The notes: generated by a model not told the origin, from the sequence alone. DNA of 37,059 bases from Mageeibacillus sp. UBA1212 (GCA_002309655.1 DBXM01000020.1:435-37493), one strand, 5' to 3'; counted from the stretch's first letter, positions 23,434 through 32,317 are shown. Numbers and translations are program-made.

Positions 23434-24882
23434 TCACTCGATTACGTAGGGAACCGCGCCTTCGGGAATGGGGCTTTGCTGTTCCTCGAATTCGATCCGC
23501 TCGCCGAACTCTTCGCGGGCCGCCTGAAGGATCGAGGGGGTCTCGAAAAGGGTGATCGCGGCATCGGAAAGGACCTTCGCGGCGTAAATCGCTCCCTTGT
23601 CGCCGACCGTGGAGCAACCGCAGGAAACGTTCTGCCAGGAGTGGCCGGGCGCGTGGGCCGGGAATGTGACCGCGGTGAATTCGGCGGTGGGTGTCTGGCG
23701 GCTGACGTCGCCTACGTCGGTGGAGCCGGGCGAGAACTCGTTACCGCTGTAGAAGGGCATTATGAAGTCGTTGACAAACTTCGTGCCGCTTGCGGAGAGG
23801 CGGGCGGCTTCGCGCTTGATCGAAAGGTCGTACTTAGCGCCGTGGCCGGGAATAAGGCAGGTCTGCGGGCAGGTGAGGTCCAGCGCCTCAAGGTAGGCGA
23901 GCTCCTCTCCGGTGTAGGAGGGGAGCGGGATTTTCGCGAGGCTGTCGTGAAGGAGCTTTTCGAGAACGGTGTTCGGGAGGGTGTTCGAGGTGCCGTCGAC
24001 GAAAATGCGGTTCACTGTGGTGCCGGTCATCAGCGCCGCGCCTTCCGCGCAGGCGTCCACGCGCTTTTCAAGGGCGAGGGTGTCGCTTACTTTGCAGGCG
24101 CGGATCATGTAGAGAACGGAGGCGTGGGGCTGGACCACATTCGGGGAGAGACCGCCGCCGTCGACCATTGCGTAGTGAACGCTGCAGTCGTGCTTCATGT
24201 GCTCGCGAAGGTAGTTCACGCCCACGTTCATGAGCTCCACGGCGTCGAGTGCGGAGCGGCCCTGTTCGGGATTGCCGGCGGCGTGGGCCGCGACACCGGT
24301 GAACTCGTAAAGAATCTGGACGCAGGAGTTGTTGGTGCCGGTGGTGACTTCGTTGGTGTGGCCGGGATGCCAGGTGAGGGCGGCGTCAAGGTGCTTCCAG
24401 ACGCCGTCGCGGGCCATGAACGCCTTGGAGGCGCCGCCTTCCTCGCCGGGGCAGCCGAAAAAGATTACGGTGCCGTCCGCGCCGCTCTCCTCAAGGTACT
24501 TTTTGATGCCGAGAGCGGCGCCGAAGGCTGCGGCCCCCAGCATGTTGTGGCCGCAGCCGTGGCCGGAGCCGTTTTTGACGAGTTCTTCTTTAACGGCGGA
24601 GGCCGCCTTCTGAGACAGCCCGGAGAGGGCGTCAAACTCGCCCAGGATGCCTATGACAGGCTTGCCGGTGCCTGACGAGAACTCGCCCGAGAACGCGGTC
24701 GCGATTCCCGAAAGGCCTTTCTTCACGGCGAAACCCGCCGCCTCAAGCTTCTCGACAAAAAGCGCCGCCGACTTGAACTCCTTCAGCGAAAGCTCGGCAT
24801 ATTCCCAGATTTTGTGCGAAATCTCGAGAATTTCAGCGGTTTTCGACTCTATTTCGTTTAAATGATACGTTGAAGTCGCCAT
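23434..24882 (-). CDS. M20 family amidohydrolase (AbgB/p-aminobenzoyl-glutamate hydrolase-like)
   Basis: 482 residues. Zinc-binding and catalytic segments of the M20D family are present: GEFDALSGLSQ at about 80-90, GHGCGHNMLG at about 108-117, GCPGEEGG at about 145-152 (general-base Glu) and WHPGH at about 172. The dimerisation lid domain lies at about 190-320, and a late metal ligand is expected in HAPGHSW at about 420. It cleaves an amide or peptide bond in the cytoplasm; AbgB hydrolyses p-aminobenzoyl-glutamate, but relatives cleave dipeptides and acyl-amino acids. It lies 39 bases after the ABC ATPase gene in the same direction, so its substrate is probably what the transporter brings in. 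Only a weak GGTGA precedes the ATG. Confidence 0.88.
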   Translation of the reverse strand: MATSTYHLNEIESKTAEILEISHKIWEYAELSLKEFKSAALFVEKLEAAGFAVKKGLSGIATAFSGEFSSGTGKPVIGILGEFDALSGLSQKAASAVKEELVKNGSGHGCGHNMLGAAAFGAALGIKKYLEESGADGTVIFFGCPGEEGGASKAFMARDGVWKHLDAALTWHPGHTNEVTTGTNNSCVQILYEFTGVAAHAAGNPEQGRSALDAVELMNVGVNYLREHMKHDCSVHYAMVDGGGLSPNVVQPHASVLYMIRACKVSDTLALEKRVDACAEGAALMTGTTVNRIFVDGTSNTLPNTVLEKLLHDSLAKIPLPSYTGEELAYLEALDLTCPQTCLIPGHGAKYDLSIKREAARLSASGTKFVNDFIMPFYSGNEFSPGSTDVGDVSRQTPTAEFTAVTFPAHAPGHSWQNVSCGCSTVGDKGAIYAAKVLSDAAITLFETPSILQAAREEFGERIEFEEQQSPIPEGAVPYVIE

Positions 24883-24921
24883 TTTTCACCATTTATATAA
24901 GGGATGCCACGGCACCGCATG

Positions 24922-25848
24922 TCAGAGAACCTTGCTTAAAAAGTCTTTCAGCCGCGGGTTTTTCGGGTCGCGGAAGATCTGCTCGGGCGTGCCTTCCTCT
25001 TTAATGTAGCCCTCGTCGACGAAGAGGACGCGGTCGGACACCTCGCGCGCGAAGCCCATTTCATGCGTAACGATAACCATAGTCATGCCGCTGTCCGCCA
25101 GTTCCTTCATCAGGTCCAGAACCTCGCCGATCATCTCGGGGTCGAGGGCGGAGGTGGGCTCGTCGAAGAGCATTACGTCCGGGTTCATTGCGAGCGAGCG
25201 GATGATCGCGATACGCTGCTTCTGGCCGCCGGAGAGGGTGGAGGGGTAGACGTTTGCCTTTTCCTCGAGGCCGATGCGCTTCAAAAGCGTCATGGCGCGT
25301 TCGGTGACTTCCTCCTTGACCTCTTTCATGTTTTTCGCGTGGTGGTACTTCGCGGTCTCGATCGGCGCGAGCGTGATGTTGTCGAGGACGCTCTTGTTGT
25401 TGAAGAGGTTGAACTGCTGGAAGACCATGCTCATTTTGCGGCGGCCTTCGTTCACATCGATGCGGTTCTTTTCGTAAAGCTCCTTCATGAGCTTTTTGTA
25501 GGCAGCGCCTTCGCGGGAATGCTTTTCCTTGAGAAGGTCCTCCTCCTTGATCTTGCGGACGGCGTCGTCGGCGCTCATTCCGGAAACGGTCAGCTTCGCG
25601 AACGTATTGGACGCTTCGATGACTTCGCGGTGGAGGTAGGGGTCGACCGGGGTCATCAGCTTGCCCTCGATCCAGACCTCGCCGAACGTGGGCTGTTCAA
25701 GAAGGTTCATGCAGCGGAGAAGGGTGGATTTTCCGGAGCCGGATACACCGATTATCGAGATTACCTCGCCCTTGTCGACGTGAGTCGTCACGCCGCGCAG
25801 AACTTTGAGAGAACCGAAATTTTTGTAGATGTTGTTAACTTCAAGCAC
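24922..25848 (-). CDS. Polar amino acid ABC transporter ATP-binding protein with internal insertion
   Basis: 308 residues from a GTG at 25848, with AAAGGAGG 10 bases upstream inside the permease gene end. Walker A GVSGSGKST (34-42), Q-loop MVFQQFNLF (141-149), signature LSGGQKQR (205-212), Walker B VMLFDEPTSALD (225-236) and the switch His in VTHEMGFAREV are intact. The family (GlnQ/HisP/ArtM type) is normally about 240-250 residues; the extra length is a charged, probably helical insertion at about 70-135, between the first strands and the Q-loop. It energises import at the membrane with the permease at 25841-26530, whose gene it overlaps by 8 bases. Confidence 0.92.
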   Translation of the reverse strand: MLEVNNIYKNFGSLKVLRGVTTHVDKGEVISIIGVSGSGKSTLLRCMNLLEQPTFGEVWIEGKLMTPVDPYLHREVIEASNTFAKLTVSGMSADDAVRKIKEEDLLKEKHSREGAAYKKLMKELYEKNRIDVNEGRRKMSMVFQQFNLFNNKSVLDNITLAPIETAKYHHAKNMKEVKEEVTERAMTLLKRIGLEEKANVYPSTLSGGQKQRIAIIRSLAMNPDVMLFDEPTSALDPEMIGEVLDLMKELADSGMTMVIVTHEMGFAREVSDRVLFVDEGYIKEEGTPEQIFRDPKNPRLKDFLSKVL

Positions 25849-26530
25849 GTTTCTTCATCCTCCTTTCGAAAACGCCGAGCAGCTTCGAGAGGCTGAACGT
25901 GAGCAAAAAATAGAAGATAGCCATGTCGAAAAGGACCGGAATCGTCTGGAATGTGACGCCGTTGATGACTTTGTAGGTGGTCATCAGGTCGCCGACGAAA
26001 AACGTGGAGGCGAGGGAGGTCTCTTTTATAACGGTGATGAATTCGTTTCCGAGGGCGGGAAGAATGTTCTTGACGGCCTGGGGAAGAACGATTTTCAGCA
26101 TCGTGGTCTTGCCGGTGAGTCCGAGGGCGCGGGCGGCTTCTGTCTGGCCCTTGTCGACGGCTTCGATTCCCGAACGGATGATCTCGGAAACGTAGGCCGC
26201 GGAGTTGAGCGACATTGCTATCGCCACGCTCGTGAACGGCGAGAGACCGGGCACTTTCAGAAGCATCGGAATGATGAAATACGCGACGTAGAGCTGGAGC
26301 AGGAGAGGGGTCCCGCGCAGGATCTCAACGAATGCGGTGATGACGAAAATGAGCGGCTTGAAGCGCGTGCGCTTGCCGAGCGCCATCAGCGAGCCGAGTA
26401 TCGCGCCGGCGAGAACCGTGATTGCGGAGAGCAGCAACGTGTAGCCGATGCCCGACCACAACAGGCCCGCTCCGATATAGTATTTGATGAATATGTCCCA
26501 CATGTTCTGCAGGATTTCCGTTACGGTCAT
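25841..26530 (-). CDS. Polar amino acid ABC transporter permease
   Basis: 229 residues, the usual length of HisM/GlnP-type permeases, with about five membrane segments (YTLLLSAITVLAGAILGSLM is the first strong one). The cytoplasmic EAA loop that docks the ATPase is clear at about 150-170 (EAARALGLTGKTTMLKIVLP). TPLLLQLY near residue 75 is a family hallmark. It forms a homodimeric channel with the ATP-binding protein encoded just downstream. Between the binding-protein gene and this gene lie 231 bases (26531-26761) with several GC-rich inverted repeats and no ORF; these could favour more binding protein than permease from one transcript. Confidence 0.92.
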   Translation of the reverse strand: MTVTEILQNMWDIFIKYYIGAGLLWSGIGYTLLLSAITVLAGAILGSLMALGKRTRFKPLIFVITAFVEILRGTPLLLQLYVAYFIIPMLLKVPGLSPFTSVAIAMSLNSAAYVSEIIRSGIEAVDKGQTEAARALGLTGKTTMLKIVLPQAVKNILPALGNEFITVIKETSLASTFFVGDLMTTYKVINGVTFQTIPVLFDMAIFYFLLTFSLSKLLGVFERRMKKRA

Positions 26531-26761
26531 AAAGAAAGGCCCTCTTGATTTTTAGAATTCTTGAATGCGTGCGAGGCTTTCGCAAGCGCAGATTGATTGA
26601 AGGTTGGTTTTTGCCTAAGAATGGGTAAATACGCGGGCGGGACTTCCGCCTTCCGGACCGCCGTTTCCGCTTTTAAACGCTTTCGCGATGGAAGACGCGT
26701 CCGGACGGGAAGCCCCGCGTTGCCGGTCTGTTAAGCCGGTGTTTCAGAACCTTTGAAGATC

Positions 26762-27673
26762 CTACTCGGTGATCTTGTTTCCGTTCTCGTCGTAGCCGAG
26801 TTCGTCGATCGTCTTGATCTCCGCCAGCAGCTGGCAGGCCTCGTACCAGGTGTCGTAGACGCCTTCGGCCTTTGCCTTCGCGAGAACCGTGTTGACCTTC
26901 GCACCGAGTTCTGTGTTGTTCTTGTTGAGCAGGATGACGTTGTTCTTGTAGAGATCGTCGACCGTGAACTCAAAGCCCGTGAACACAATCTTGTCACCGT
27001 TCGCGGAGATGAACGACTCGCCGTTTCCGTAGGCCACCGCGAGGGCGTCAATCTTGCCGGTCAGCAGCGCCGTGCAGGCGTCGTTGAGGTTCTCGTAGAG
27101 CTCGATCTGGGCGTCGGGAAGCTGCTCCTCGCAAAGGATCTTCTGGAGGGAGGCGCCCTGGGCGCCGACCTTCACGCCTTTGTAATCGGCCGCGGTCTTG
27201 AATTTGTCCTTGTTGGCCGCGAGGGTGATGGTGACCTGCTGGGTCTCGTTCTTGCCTGCCTCGTACCAGTCGGTGATGAAGTAGTTCTCGGCGCGCTCGG
27301 CCGTCCAGCTGAAGCCGGCGAGACCGAGGTCGACTGTCCCTGTCTGAACTGCCGCCTGCACCGCGTCGAAGGACATCGGCTTAATGACGAGTTTCATGTT
27401 GAGCTCCTTGGCGATGTACTTCGAGAGAATGATGTCAAAACCGACGTACTGGTCGGTCCCGCTTCTCGAGAGGTCGACGAATTCCATCGGGGCGAAGTCG
27501 GGCGAGGTGGCCACGGTGAGTTCCGGAAGACCGGAGTCGTCGTATTCGAGACCCTTCAGGATCTTGTTGTAAGCTGCCGCTTTGGCGGAGTCAGCGTCGT
27601 TTTTGCACGCCGCCATTGCGAGAACGCAGGCAAAGCTCAATACCAGTGCGATAATAGTTTTAAAGGTTTTCAT
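26762..27673 (-). CDS. Polar amino acid ABC transporter substrate-binding lipoprotein
   Basis: 303 residues from ATG 27673, which has GAGGAG 7 bases upstream; the frame is open to 27751 but that stretch includes the promoter -10. Residues 1-23 are a lipoprotein signal (hydrophobic core, lipobox MAAC, Cys23 lipidated). The mature part is a family 3 solute-binding protein: LTVATSPDFAPMEF, GFDIILSKYIAKELN, AVQTGTVDLGLAGFS, and VGAQGASLQKIL. It captures a polar amino acid or related small compound outside the cell and delivers it to the permease. The substrate is not determined; the neighbouring M20 amidohydrolase points to an N-acylated amino acid or dipeptide, and neighbouring argR to arginine-like compounds, both by context only. 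Confidence 0.92.
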   Translation of the reverse strand: MKTFKTIIALVLSFACVLAMAACKNDADSAKAAAYNKILKGLEYDDSGLPELTVATSPDFAPMEFVDLSRSGTDQYVGFDIILSKYIAKELNMKLVIKPMSFDAVQAAVQTGTVDLGLAGFSWTAERAENYFITDWYEAGKNETQQVTITLAANKDKFKTAADYKGVKVGAQGASLQKILCEEQLPDAQIELYENLNDACTALLTGKIDALAVAYGNGESFISANGDKIVFTGFEFTVDDLYKNNVILLNKNNTELGAKVNTVLAKAKAEGVYDTWYEACQLLAEIKTIDELGYDENGNKITE

Positions 27674-27740
27674 GGTTTTCTCCTCTCTTTGTACGCCGCC
27701 GTTTCCGTGTGCGGCGCTCTTCAAAGGTGTTACAGGCGAT

Positions 27741-27768
27741 ATTATATTCATAAAAATTCGGTTGTCAA
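27741..27768 (-). promoter_or_regulatory. Promoter of the ABC transporter operon
   Basis: Minus strand TTGACA (27768-27763), 16 bases, TATAAT (27746-27741): both boxes match the consensus fully. The leader contains a GC-rich hairpin (GCGCCGC / GCGGCG) before the start. Confidence 0.8.
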
Positions 27769-27815
27769 GCGGGTTTTTGAATAAAATTGAAAAATTCCTG
27801 AATAATTCGCGAAAA

Positions 27816-27853
27816 TTTGCATATTACGGCGGTTATGAATTAAATTATGCAAA
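27816..27853. repeat. Inverted repeat between divergent promoters
   Basis: TTTGCATA (27816-27823) and TATGCAAA (27846-27853) form an 8-bp inverted repeat 22 bp apart, midway between the transporter promoter and the aro promoter. It is a candidate operator. The remaining 27854-27927 is purine-rich without a gene. Confidence 0.35.
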
Positions 27854-27927
27854 AACAGGGGAGGAGAAGGCAGCCCGGAGGGGAGCCGGAGGGGATTTCA
27901 TTCCCTATTCATCATCACACATTTCGA

Positions 27928-27956
27928 TTGACTTGTCGTTCCCTCTTTTGTATACT
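27928..27956 (+). promoter_or_regulatory. Promoter of the aromatic amino acid operon
   Basis: TTGACT (27928-27933), 17 bases, TATACT (27951-27956). Transcription would start near 27963, leaving a leader of about 115 nt. Confidence 0.65.
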
Positions 27957-27970
27957 TAAAAATTACTTAT

Positions 27971-28072
27971 TTCCGCGCACGGAAAAACGCGCGCGGGAAT
28001 AGAATAAACAGTAAATCAGGCCGCACGCGCGGACGGCGCGCAATTTTAAAAGCAAAAAACGGCCTTTGGAGG
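27971..28072 (+). promoter_or_regulatory. Structured leader of the aro operon
   Basis: Hairpin 1 pairs TTCCGCGC (27971-27978) with GCGCGGGAA (27991-27999). Hairpin 2 pairs AGGCCG (28018-28023) with CGGCCT (28060-28065), enclosing CGCGC / GCGCG (28026-28030, 28036-28040), and ends 2 bases before the ribosome binding site GGAGG (28068-28072). No Phe/Tyr/Trp-rich leader peptide, T-box or terminator U-run is visible, so control at translation initiation is more likely than classic attenuation, if there is any. Confidence 0.35.
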
Positions 28073-28078
28073 TTAAAA

Positions 28079-29080
28079 ATGATAGTTGCGCTTAAACCAA
28101 ACGTTTCGCCGGAAAAGCAGGAGAGACTCGTCGAGTGGTTCAAGGAAATGGGCCTCGGCGTTCACGTTTCGACCGGTGCTTATCAGACGGTTTTGGGACT
28201 TATCGGCGACACGACCAAGGTGGACATGGACCTTGTCGGAAGCCTTGACATTGTTGAAAAAGTCAGCCGCGTCACGGAGACGTTCAAGTGCTGCAACCGG
28301 AAATTCCATCCGGACGACACGGTTATAGACGTGAACGGCGTCAAGATCGGCGGCGGGAACTTCTGCATCATCGCGGGCCCGTGCTCGGTGGAGTCGGAGG
28401 AGCAGATCGTCGGCATCGCGAAGGCGGTAAAAGAAGCCGGTGCGGGAATGCTTCGCGGAGGCGCGTTCAAGCCCCGTACCTCGCCCTACGATTTTCAGGG
28501 GCTTAGGGCGCTCGGACTCGAGTACCTAAAGGCCGCGCGCCGCGAGACGGGACTTCCCATCGTGACCGAAATTATGAGCGCGACCGATCTTCCGCTTTTC
28601 GAGGACGTGGACGTGCTCCAGGTCGGCGCCAGAAACATGCAGAACTTCGACCTTCTCCGCGAGCTCGGCCGCACCGACAAGCCGATCCTCCTCAAGAGGG
28701 GCCTCGCGAACACGCTGAAGGAGCTTCTCATGAGCGCCGAGTACATTATGGCCAGCGGCAACGAGAAGGTCATTCTCTGCGAGCGCGGCATCAGAACGTT
28801 CAGCGACTACCTCAGAAACACGCTGGACCTTTCGGCCGTGCCGATGCTTCACGACCTTTCGCACCTTCCTGTGGTGGTCGATCCGAGCCACGCTACGGGA
28901 ATCGCAAAACTCGTTCCTCCGATGGCGCTCGCGGCAACCGCATGCGGCTGCGACGGACTCCTCATTGAAGTCCACAACGACCCGGTTCACGCTCTCAGCG
29001 ACGGCGCACAGTCGATCAAGCCCGACGAATTCGCGGTGCTCGCCAAGAGGATTAAGGCGGTCAGAGAGGCGTCGCTATGA
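28079..29080 (+). CDS. aroF: 3-deoxy-7-phosphoheptulonate (DAHP) synthase, type I beta
   Basis: 333 residues. Residues 1-70 form a ferredoxin-like regulatory domain (VALKPNVSPEKQERLVEW), which in relatives binds aromatic amino acids or prephenate for feedback. The (beta/alpha)8 catalytic domain follows: IIAGPCSVES at about 96-105, RGGAFKPRTSPY at about 122-133 (metal/PEP site), and VDPSHATG at about 265-272. It condenses PEP and erythrose 4-phosphate, the first step to chorismate. GGAGG lies 6 bases before the ATG. It opens the operon and its stop overlaps tyrA by 4 bases (ATGA), so synthesis of the entry enzyme and the tyrosine branch is coupled. Confidence 0.95.
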   Translation: MIVALKPNVSPEKQERLVEWFKEMGLGVHVSTGAYQTVLGLIGDTTKVDMDLVGSLDIVEKVSRVTETFKCCNRKFHPDDTVIDVNGVKIGGGNFCIIAGPCSVESEEQIVGIAKAVKEAGAGMLRGGAFKPRTSPYDFQGLRALGLEYLKAARRETGLPIVTEIMSATDLPLFEDVDVLQVGARNMQNFDLLRELGRTDKPILLKRGLANTLKELLMSAEYIMASGNEKVILCERGIRTFSDYLRNTLDLSAVPMLHDLSHLPVVVDPSHATGIAKLVPPMALAATACGCDGLLIEVHNDPVHALSDGAQSIKPDEFAVLAKRIKAVREASL

Positions 29081-29907
29081 AGGTCGGAATCGTAGGGCTG
29101 GGACTGATAGGCGGCTCGTTCGCGAAGGCCTACTCGGCAGCTGGGCACGAGGTGTACGCATTCAACAGAAGCCGGCAGACGCTTGATTTCGCGATCATGA
29201 GCGGCGCCGTGAAGGACGTTCTGACCGATGAGGTCATTCCCGAATGCGACATTCTCATTCTGTGCACGTACCCGCAGGCCGCGATAGACTTCCTGGCGCA
29301 GAAAGGCCCTATAATTGGGAAAAAACCGGTGGTCATCGACTCCTGCGGAACCAAGCGGCACGTCGTGAAGGAGTGCTCGGCAATCGCGGAGAAGTACGGA
29401 TTTTTGTTCGTGGGCGGACACCCGATGGCGGGCACGCAGTACTCCGGTTTCAGATACTCGAAGGAGAACATGTTCAAGGGCGCGCCGATGGTCATCGTGC
29501 CGCCGGTTTTCGACGACATCGAGCTGCTGGACAGGGTCAAGACGCTGCTGAAGCCCTGCGGTTTCGGGCGGATCTCGGTGACGACGGCCGAAAAACACGA
29601 CGAGATGATCGCGTTCACGTCCCAGCTGGCGCACGTGGTCTCGAACGCGTACATAAAGAGTCCGACGGCGGCGAAGCACAAGGGCTTTTCGGCCGGCAGC
29701 TACAAGGATATGACGCGCGTGGCGTGGCTGAATCCGGAGATGTGGGCGGAACTCTTTCTCGACGACAGGGACAACCTTATAAAAGAAATCGACATTCTCA
29801 CCGCCAGTCTCGGTGAGTACAGGGACGCGCTGGCTGACGGCGACCGTGAACGGCTGACGAAGCTGCTGGCGGAAGGCAAGGCGCGCAAGGAGGAGGTGGA
29901 CGGCTGA
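29077..29907 (+). CDS. tyrA: Prephenate dehydrogenase
   Basis: 276 residues, a single-domain form without C-terminal ACT domain. The Rossmann NAD(P)-binding loop GLGLIGGS is at residues 7-14, and GGHPMAGTQYSG at about 112-123 is the active-site segment with the catalytic His. The helical C-terminal dimerisation domain (about 165-276) includes FTSQLAHVVSNAY. It converts prephenate to 4-hydroxyphenylpyruvate with NAD(P)+ for tyrosine; arogenate use cannot be excluded. It overlaps aroF by 4 bases and aroB by 1 base. Without an ACT domain, feedback by tyrosine at this enzyme is less likely; control may rest with AroF. Confidence 0.92.
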   Translation: MKVGIVGLGLIGGSFAKAYSAAGHEVYAFNRSRQTLDFAIMSGAVKDVLTDEVIPECDILILCTYPQAAIDFLAQKGPIIGKKPVVIDSCGTKRHVVKECSAIAEKYGFLFVGGHPMAGTQYSGFRYSKENMFKGAPMVIVPPVFDDIELLDRVKTLLKPCGFGRISVTTAEKHDEMIAFTSQLAHVVSNAYIKSPTAAKHKGFSAGSYKDMTRVAWLNPEMWAELFLDDRDNLIKEIDILTASLGEYRDALADGDRERLTKLLAEGKARKEEVDG

Positions 29908-31001
29908 TGAAAGTCATCTCCGTCAAAACTTCAACCGAATATAACGTGTATATCGGGAGCGGGCTCGCGGGAAGAGTCGGCGAAATGCTGGCTGAGACCA
30001 CTTCGCCCTGCACCGCGTTCGTAATTTCCGACGAAAACGTTTTCCGGCTCTACGGGGAACGGGTGCTGGCCAGTCTCGCGAATGCGGGTTTCAGGACCGG
30101 GACGTTCGTTTTCGAGCCGGGCGAGCAGTCGAAAAACATCGAAACCTACGGGAAAATCGTCGAAAAAATGGCGCGCGAAAAGCTGACCAGAAGCGACGTC
30201 GTGATCGCTCTGGGCGGCGGCGTGACCGGGGACATTTCAGGGTTCGCGGCGGCGACGTTCCTGCGCGGGATAAAGTACGTGCAGGTGCCTACGACTCTTT
30301 TGGCGGCGGTGGACTCGTCGGTGGGCGGCAAGACCGCAATTGACCTGAACGCAGGGAAAAATCTGCTGGGCGCATTTTGGCAGCCGGCGGCGGTTTTCTG
30401 CGACACGGACACGTTCTCGACGCTTCCGGAGGCTGAGTACCTCAATGGGTGCGCGGAGATAATCAAGTACGGGATGCTGGGAAGCGAGGAGCTTTTCGAG
30501 TCGGTGGCGGCGCTGCCGGTGTCGCTTCATTACGATGCTGTGGTGGCGAAATGCGTCGATATGAAGCGGGAAATCGTGGAAAACGACGAATTTGACAGGG
30601 GCGGCCGAATGGTCCTCAACCTGGGCCACACGGTGGGCCACGCAATTGAGAACAAGAGCGGCTACATGGTCCCCCACGGTATGGCCGTGGCTGCGGGAAT
30701 GTGCGTCATCACGCGGGCGGCGGAGAACCTGGCGTTTGCGGAAAAGGGCACGGCGGAGAGGCTTCTTAGAGTCATCCGCGAGTACGGACTTCCCGACGGA
30801 ACTTCCGCGCCGGCCGGGTTCCCGGAGGAGGAACTTGCCGGTTTTTCGGCGGAGTCGCTTTTCGAGGCGGCCATGAACGACAAAAAAGCGAGCGGCTCAA
30901 AGCTGACTCTCGCGGTTCCGAAACGCGTCGGTGAGTGTGCGCTTCTTACGATTGAAAAGAGTGAATTTATCGACTGGCTGAGAGCGGGAGGTCTCAAGTG
31001 A
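29907..31001 (+). CDS. aroB: 3-dehydroquinate synthase
   Basis: 364 residues, normal length. NAD-binding GGGVTGDISGFAAA is at about 94-107, the substrate segment QVPTTLLAAVDSSVGGKTAI at about 120-140, and zinc ligands are expected at E in GCAEIIKYG, H in NLGHTVGHAIE and H in VPHGMAVA. It turns DAHP into 3-dehydroquinate in the cytoplasm. Start and stop overlap the neighbouring genes (TGATG with tyrA, GTGA with aroA), so it is translated as part of a tightly coupled message. All expected active-site motifs are visible and nothing is truncated. Confidence 0.96.
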   Translation: MKVISVKTSTEYNVYIGSGLAGRVGEMLAETTSPCTAFVISDENVFRLYGERVLASLANAGFRTGTFVFEPGEQSKNIETYGKIVEKMAREKLTRSDVVIALGGGVTGDISGFAAATFLRGIKYVQVPTTLLAAVDSSVGGKTAIDLNAGKNLLGAFWQPAAVFCDTDTFSTLPEAEYLNGCAEIIKYGMLGSEELFESVAALPVSLHYDAVVAKCVDMKREIVENDEFDRGGRMVLNLGHTVGHAIENKSGYMVPHGMAVAAGMCVITRAAENLAFAEKGTAERLLRVIREYGLPDGTSAPAGFPEEELAGFSAESLFEAAMNDKKASGSKLTLAVPKRVGECALLTIEKSEFIDWLRAGGLK

Positions 31002-32314
31002 ACGCGGTGATCGCGCCGGGTGCGCGCACGGGAACAGTCACTCCGCCCGCTTCGAAGTCCCACGCGCACAGGCTTTTCATCGCGGCGGCGTTTTCGGACG
31101 GCCCGAAGACGGTCGTTTGCCGCGAGACGTCGAAGGACATCGAAGCCACGATCGGGTGCCTGGAGGCGCTGGGGGCGGAGATTGTTGACAAGGGCGACGG
31201 TTTGTTTTCGGTGCTGCCTGCCGGTTTACGTGCTTTTTCCGGAAGCGGACGGCCCTGCGTCGCGGACCTCTACTGCGGCGAGAGCGGCTCCACACAGCGG
31301 TTCATGCTCCCTCTGGCGGGAATCACGGGCCGGCCCTGCGTTTTTTACATGGAGGGAAGGCTTCCCGAGCGGCCGCTGGACGTTTTCGCGGACGTACTTC
31401 GGGCCCGCGGGATGCACATTGCGCGCGAGAAAGACACGCTTCTGGTGAGCGGAAAACTCACCGCCGGCGACTATGAGCTTCCCGGGAACGTCTCGTCCCA
31501 GTTCATTTCCGGCCTGCTTCTGGCGCTGCCGCTCATTAAAAAAGAGAAGGAAGAGGCCGTGAGCCGCGTTCTGGTGCGCGGGAAGATCGAGTCGGGAAGC
31601 TACATCGGCATCACAGAGAGCGTTCTGCTTAAGGGCGGGATCCGCTTCACGAGGACGGATACGGACGGCCTCAGGGTTTACGAGATCCCCGCGGGGCAGA
31701 CGTACCGCCTTCCGGACGTCAGTGAAGTCGAGAAGGACTGGTCCGGCGCCGCATACTTTCTGGCGGCCGGCGCGTTCTCGAAAAAGGGCGTCACGGTGAA
31801 GGGGCTCGACCCCGGTTCACCCCAGGGCGACCGGAGAATAATTGATATTTTGAAGAGGTTCGGGGCTTCCGTGACCGTGAAAAAGCGGCGCGGAGGAACT
31901 GCCGATTTTACCGTAAAAAAGGGAAAATTGAAGGGCGTCGAGGTTGACGCGTCCGACATTCCCGATCTGGTGCCGCTGATCTGCGCAGTCGCCGCCGGCG
32001 CGCAGGGAGACACCGTGATCACGAACGCGGGACGGCTGAGACTGAAAGAGTCCGACCGCATCAAAACCACGGCGGCGTTAGTCAATTCACTGGGTGGAAA
32101 CGCGGAGGAGACGGCGGACGGCCTCGTGATCCACGGGGAAGGGTTCTTGAAAGGCGGACCGTTCCCGACCGCGGACGACCACAGAATCGCGATGGCGGGT
32201 GCGCTGGCGGCGTCGATTGCCAAAGAGAGCGTTTACGCGGAATCCGCTTCCTGCACAGGCAAATCCTATCCCGGATTCTGGGACGACTTATTTTCACTTA
32301 AAACCGGAGGCTGA
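30998..32314 (+). CDS. aroA: 5-enolpyruvylshikimate-3-phosphate synthase
   Basis: 438 residues from a GTG at 30998 that overlaps the aroB stop. Motifs: PPASKSHAHR at about 12-21 (substrate-binding Lys), LYCGESGSTQRFMLPL at about 91-106, RLKESDRIK at about 346-354 and DHRIAMAGAL at about 392-401. It transfers enolpyruvate from PEP to shikimate 3-phosphate. The common loop around LxxGNAGTxxR reads GESGSTQR here, as in class II-like bacterial enzymes; whether this affects glyphosate tolerance cannot be told by eye. It is followed after 3 bases by aroC. Confidence 0.94.
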   Translation: MNAVIAPGARTGTVTPPASKSHAHRLFIAAAFSDGPKTVVCRETSKDIEATIGCLEALGAEIVDKGDGLFSVLPAGLRAFSGSGRPCVADLYCGESGSTQRFMLPLAGITGRPCVFYMEGRLPERPLDVFADVLRARGMHIAREKDTLLVSGKLTAGDYELPGNVSSQFISGLLLALPLIKKEKEEAVSRVLVRGKIESGSYIGITESVLLKGGIRFTRTDTDGLRVYEIPAGQTYRLPDVSEVEKDWSGAAYFLAAGAFSKKGVTVKGLDPGSPQGDRRIIDILKRFGASVTVKKRRGGTADFTVKKGKLKGVEVDASDIPDLVPLICAVAAGAQGDTVITNAGRLRLKESDRIKTTAALVNSLGGNAEETADGLVIHGEGFLKGGPFPTADDHRIAMAGALAASIAKESVYAESASCTGKSYPGFWDDLFSLKTGG

Positions 32315-32317
32315 CCG

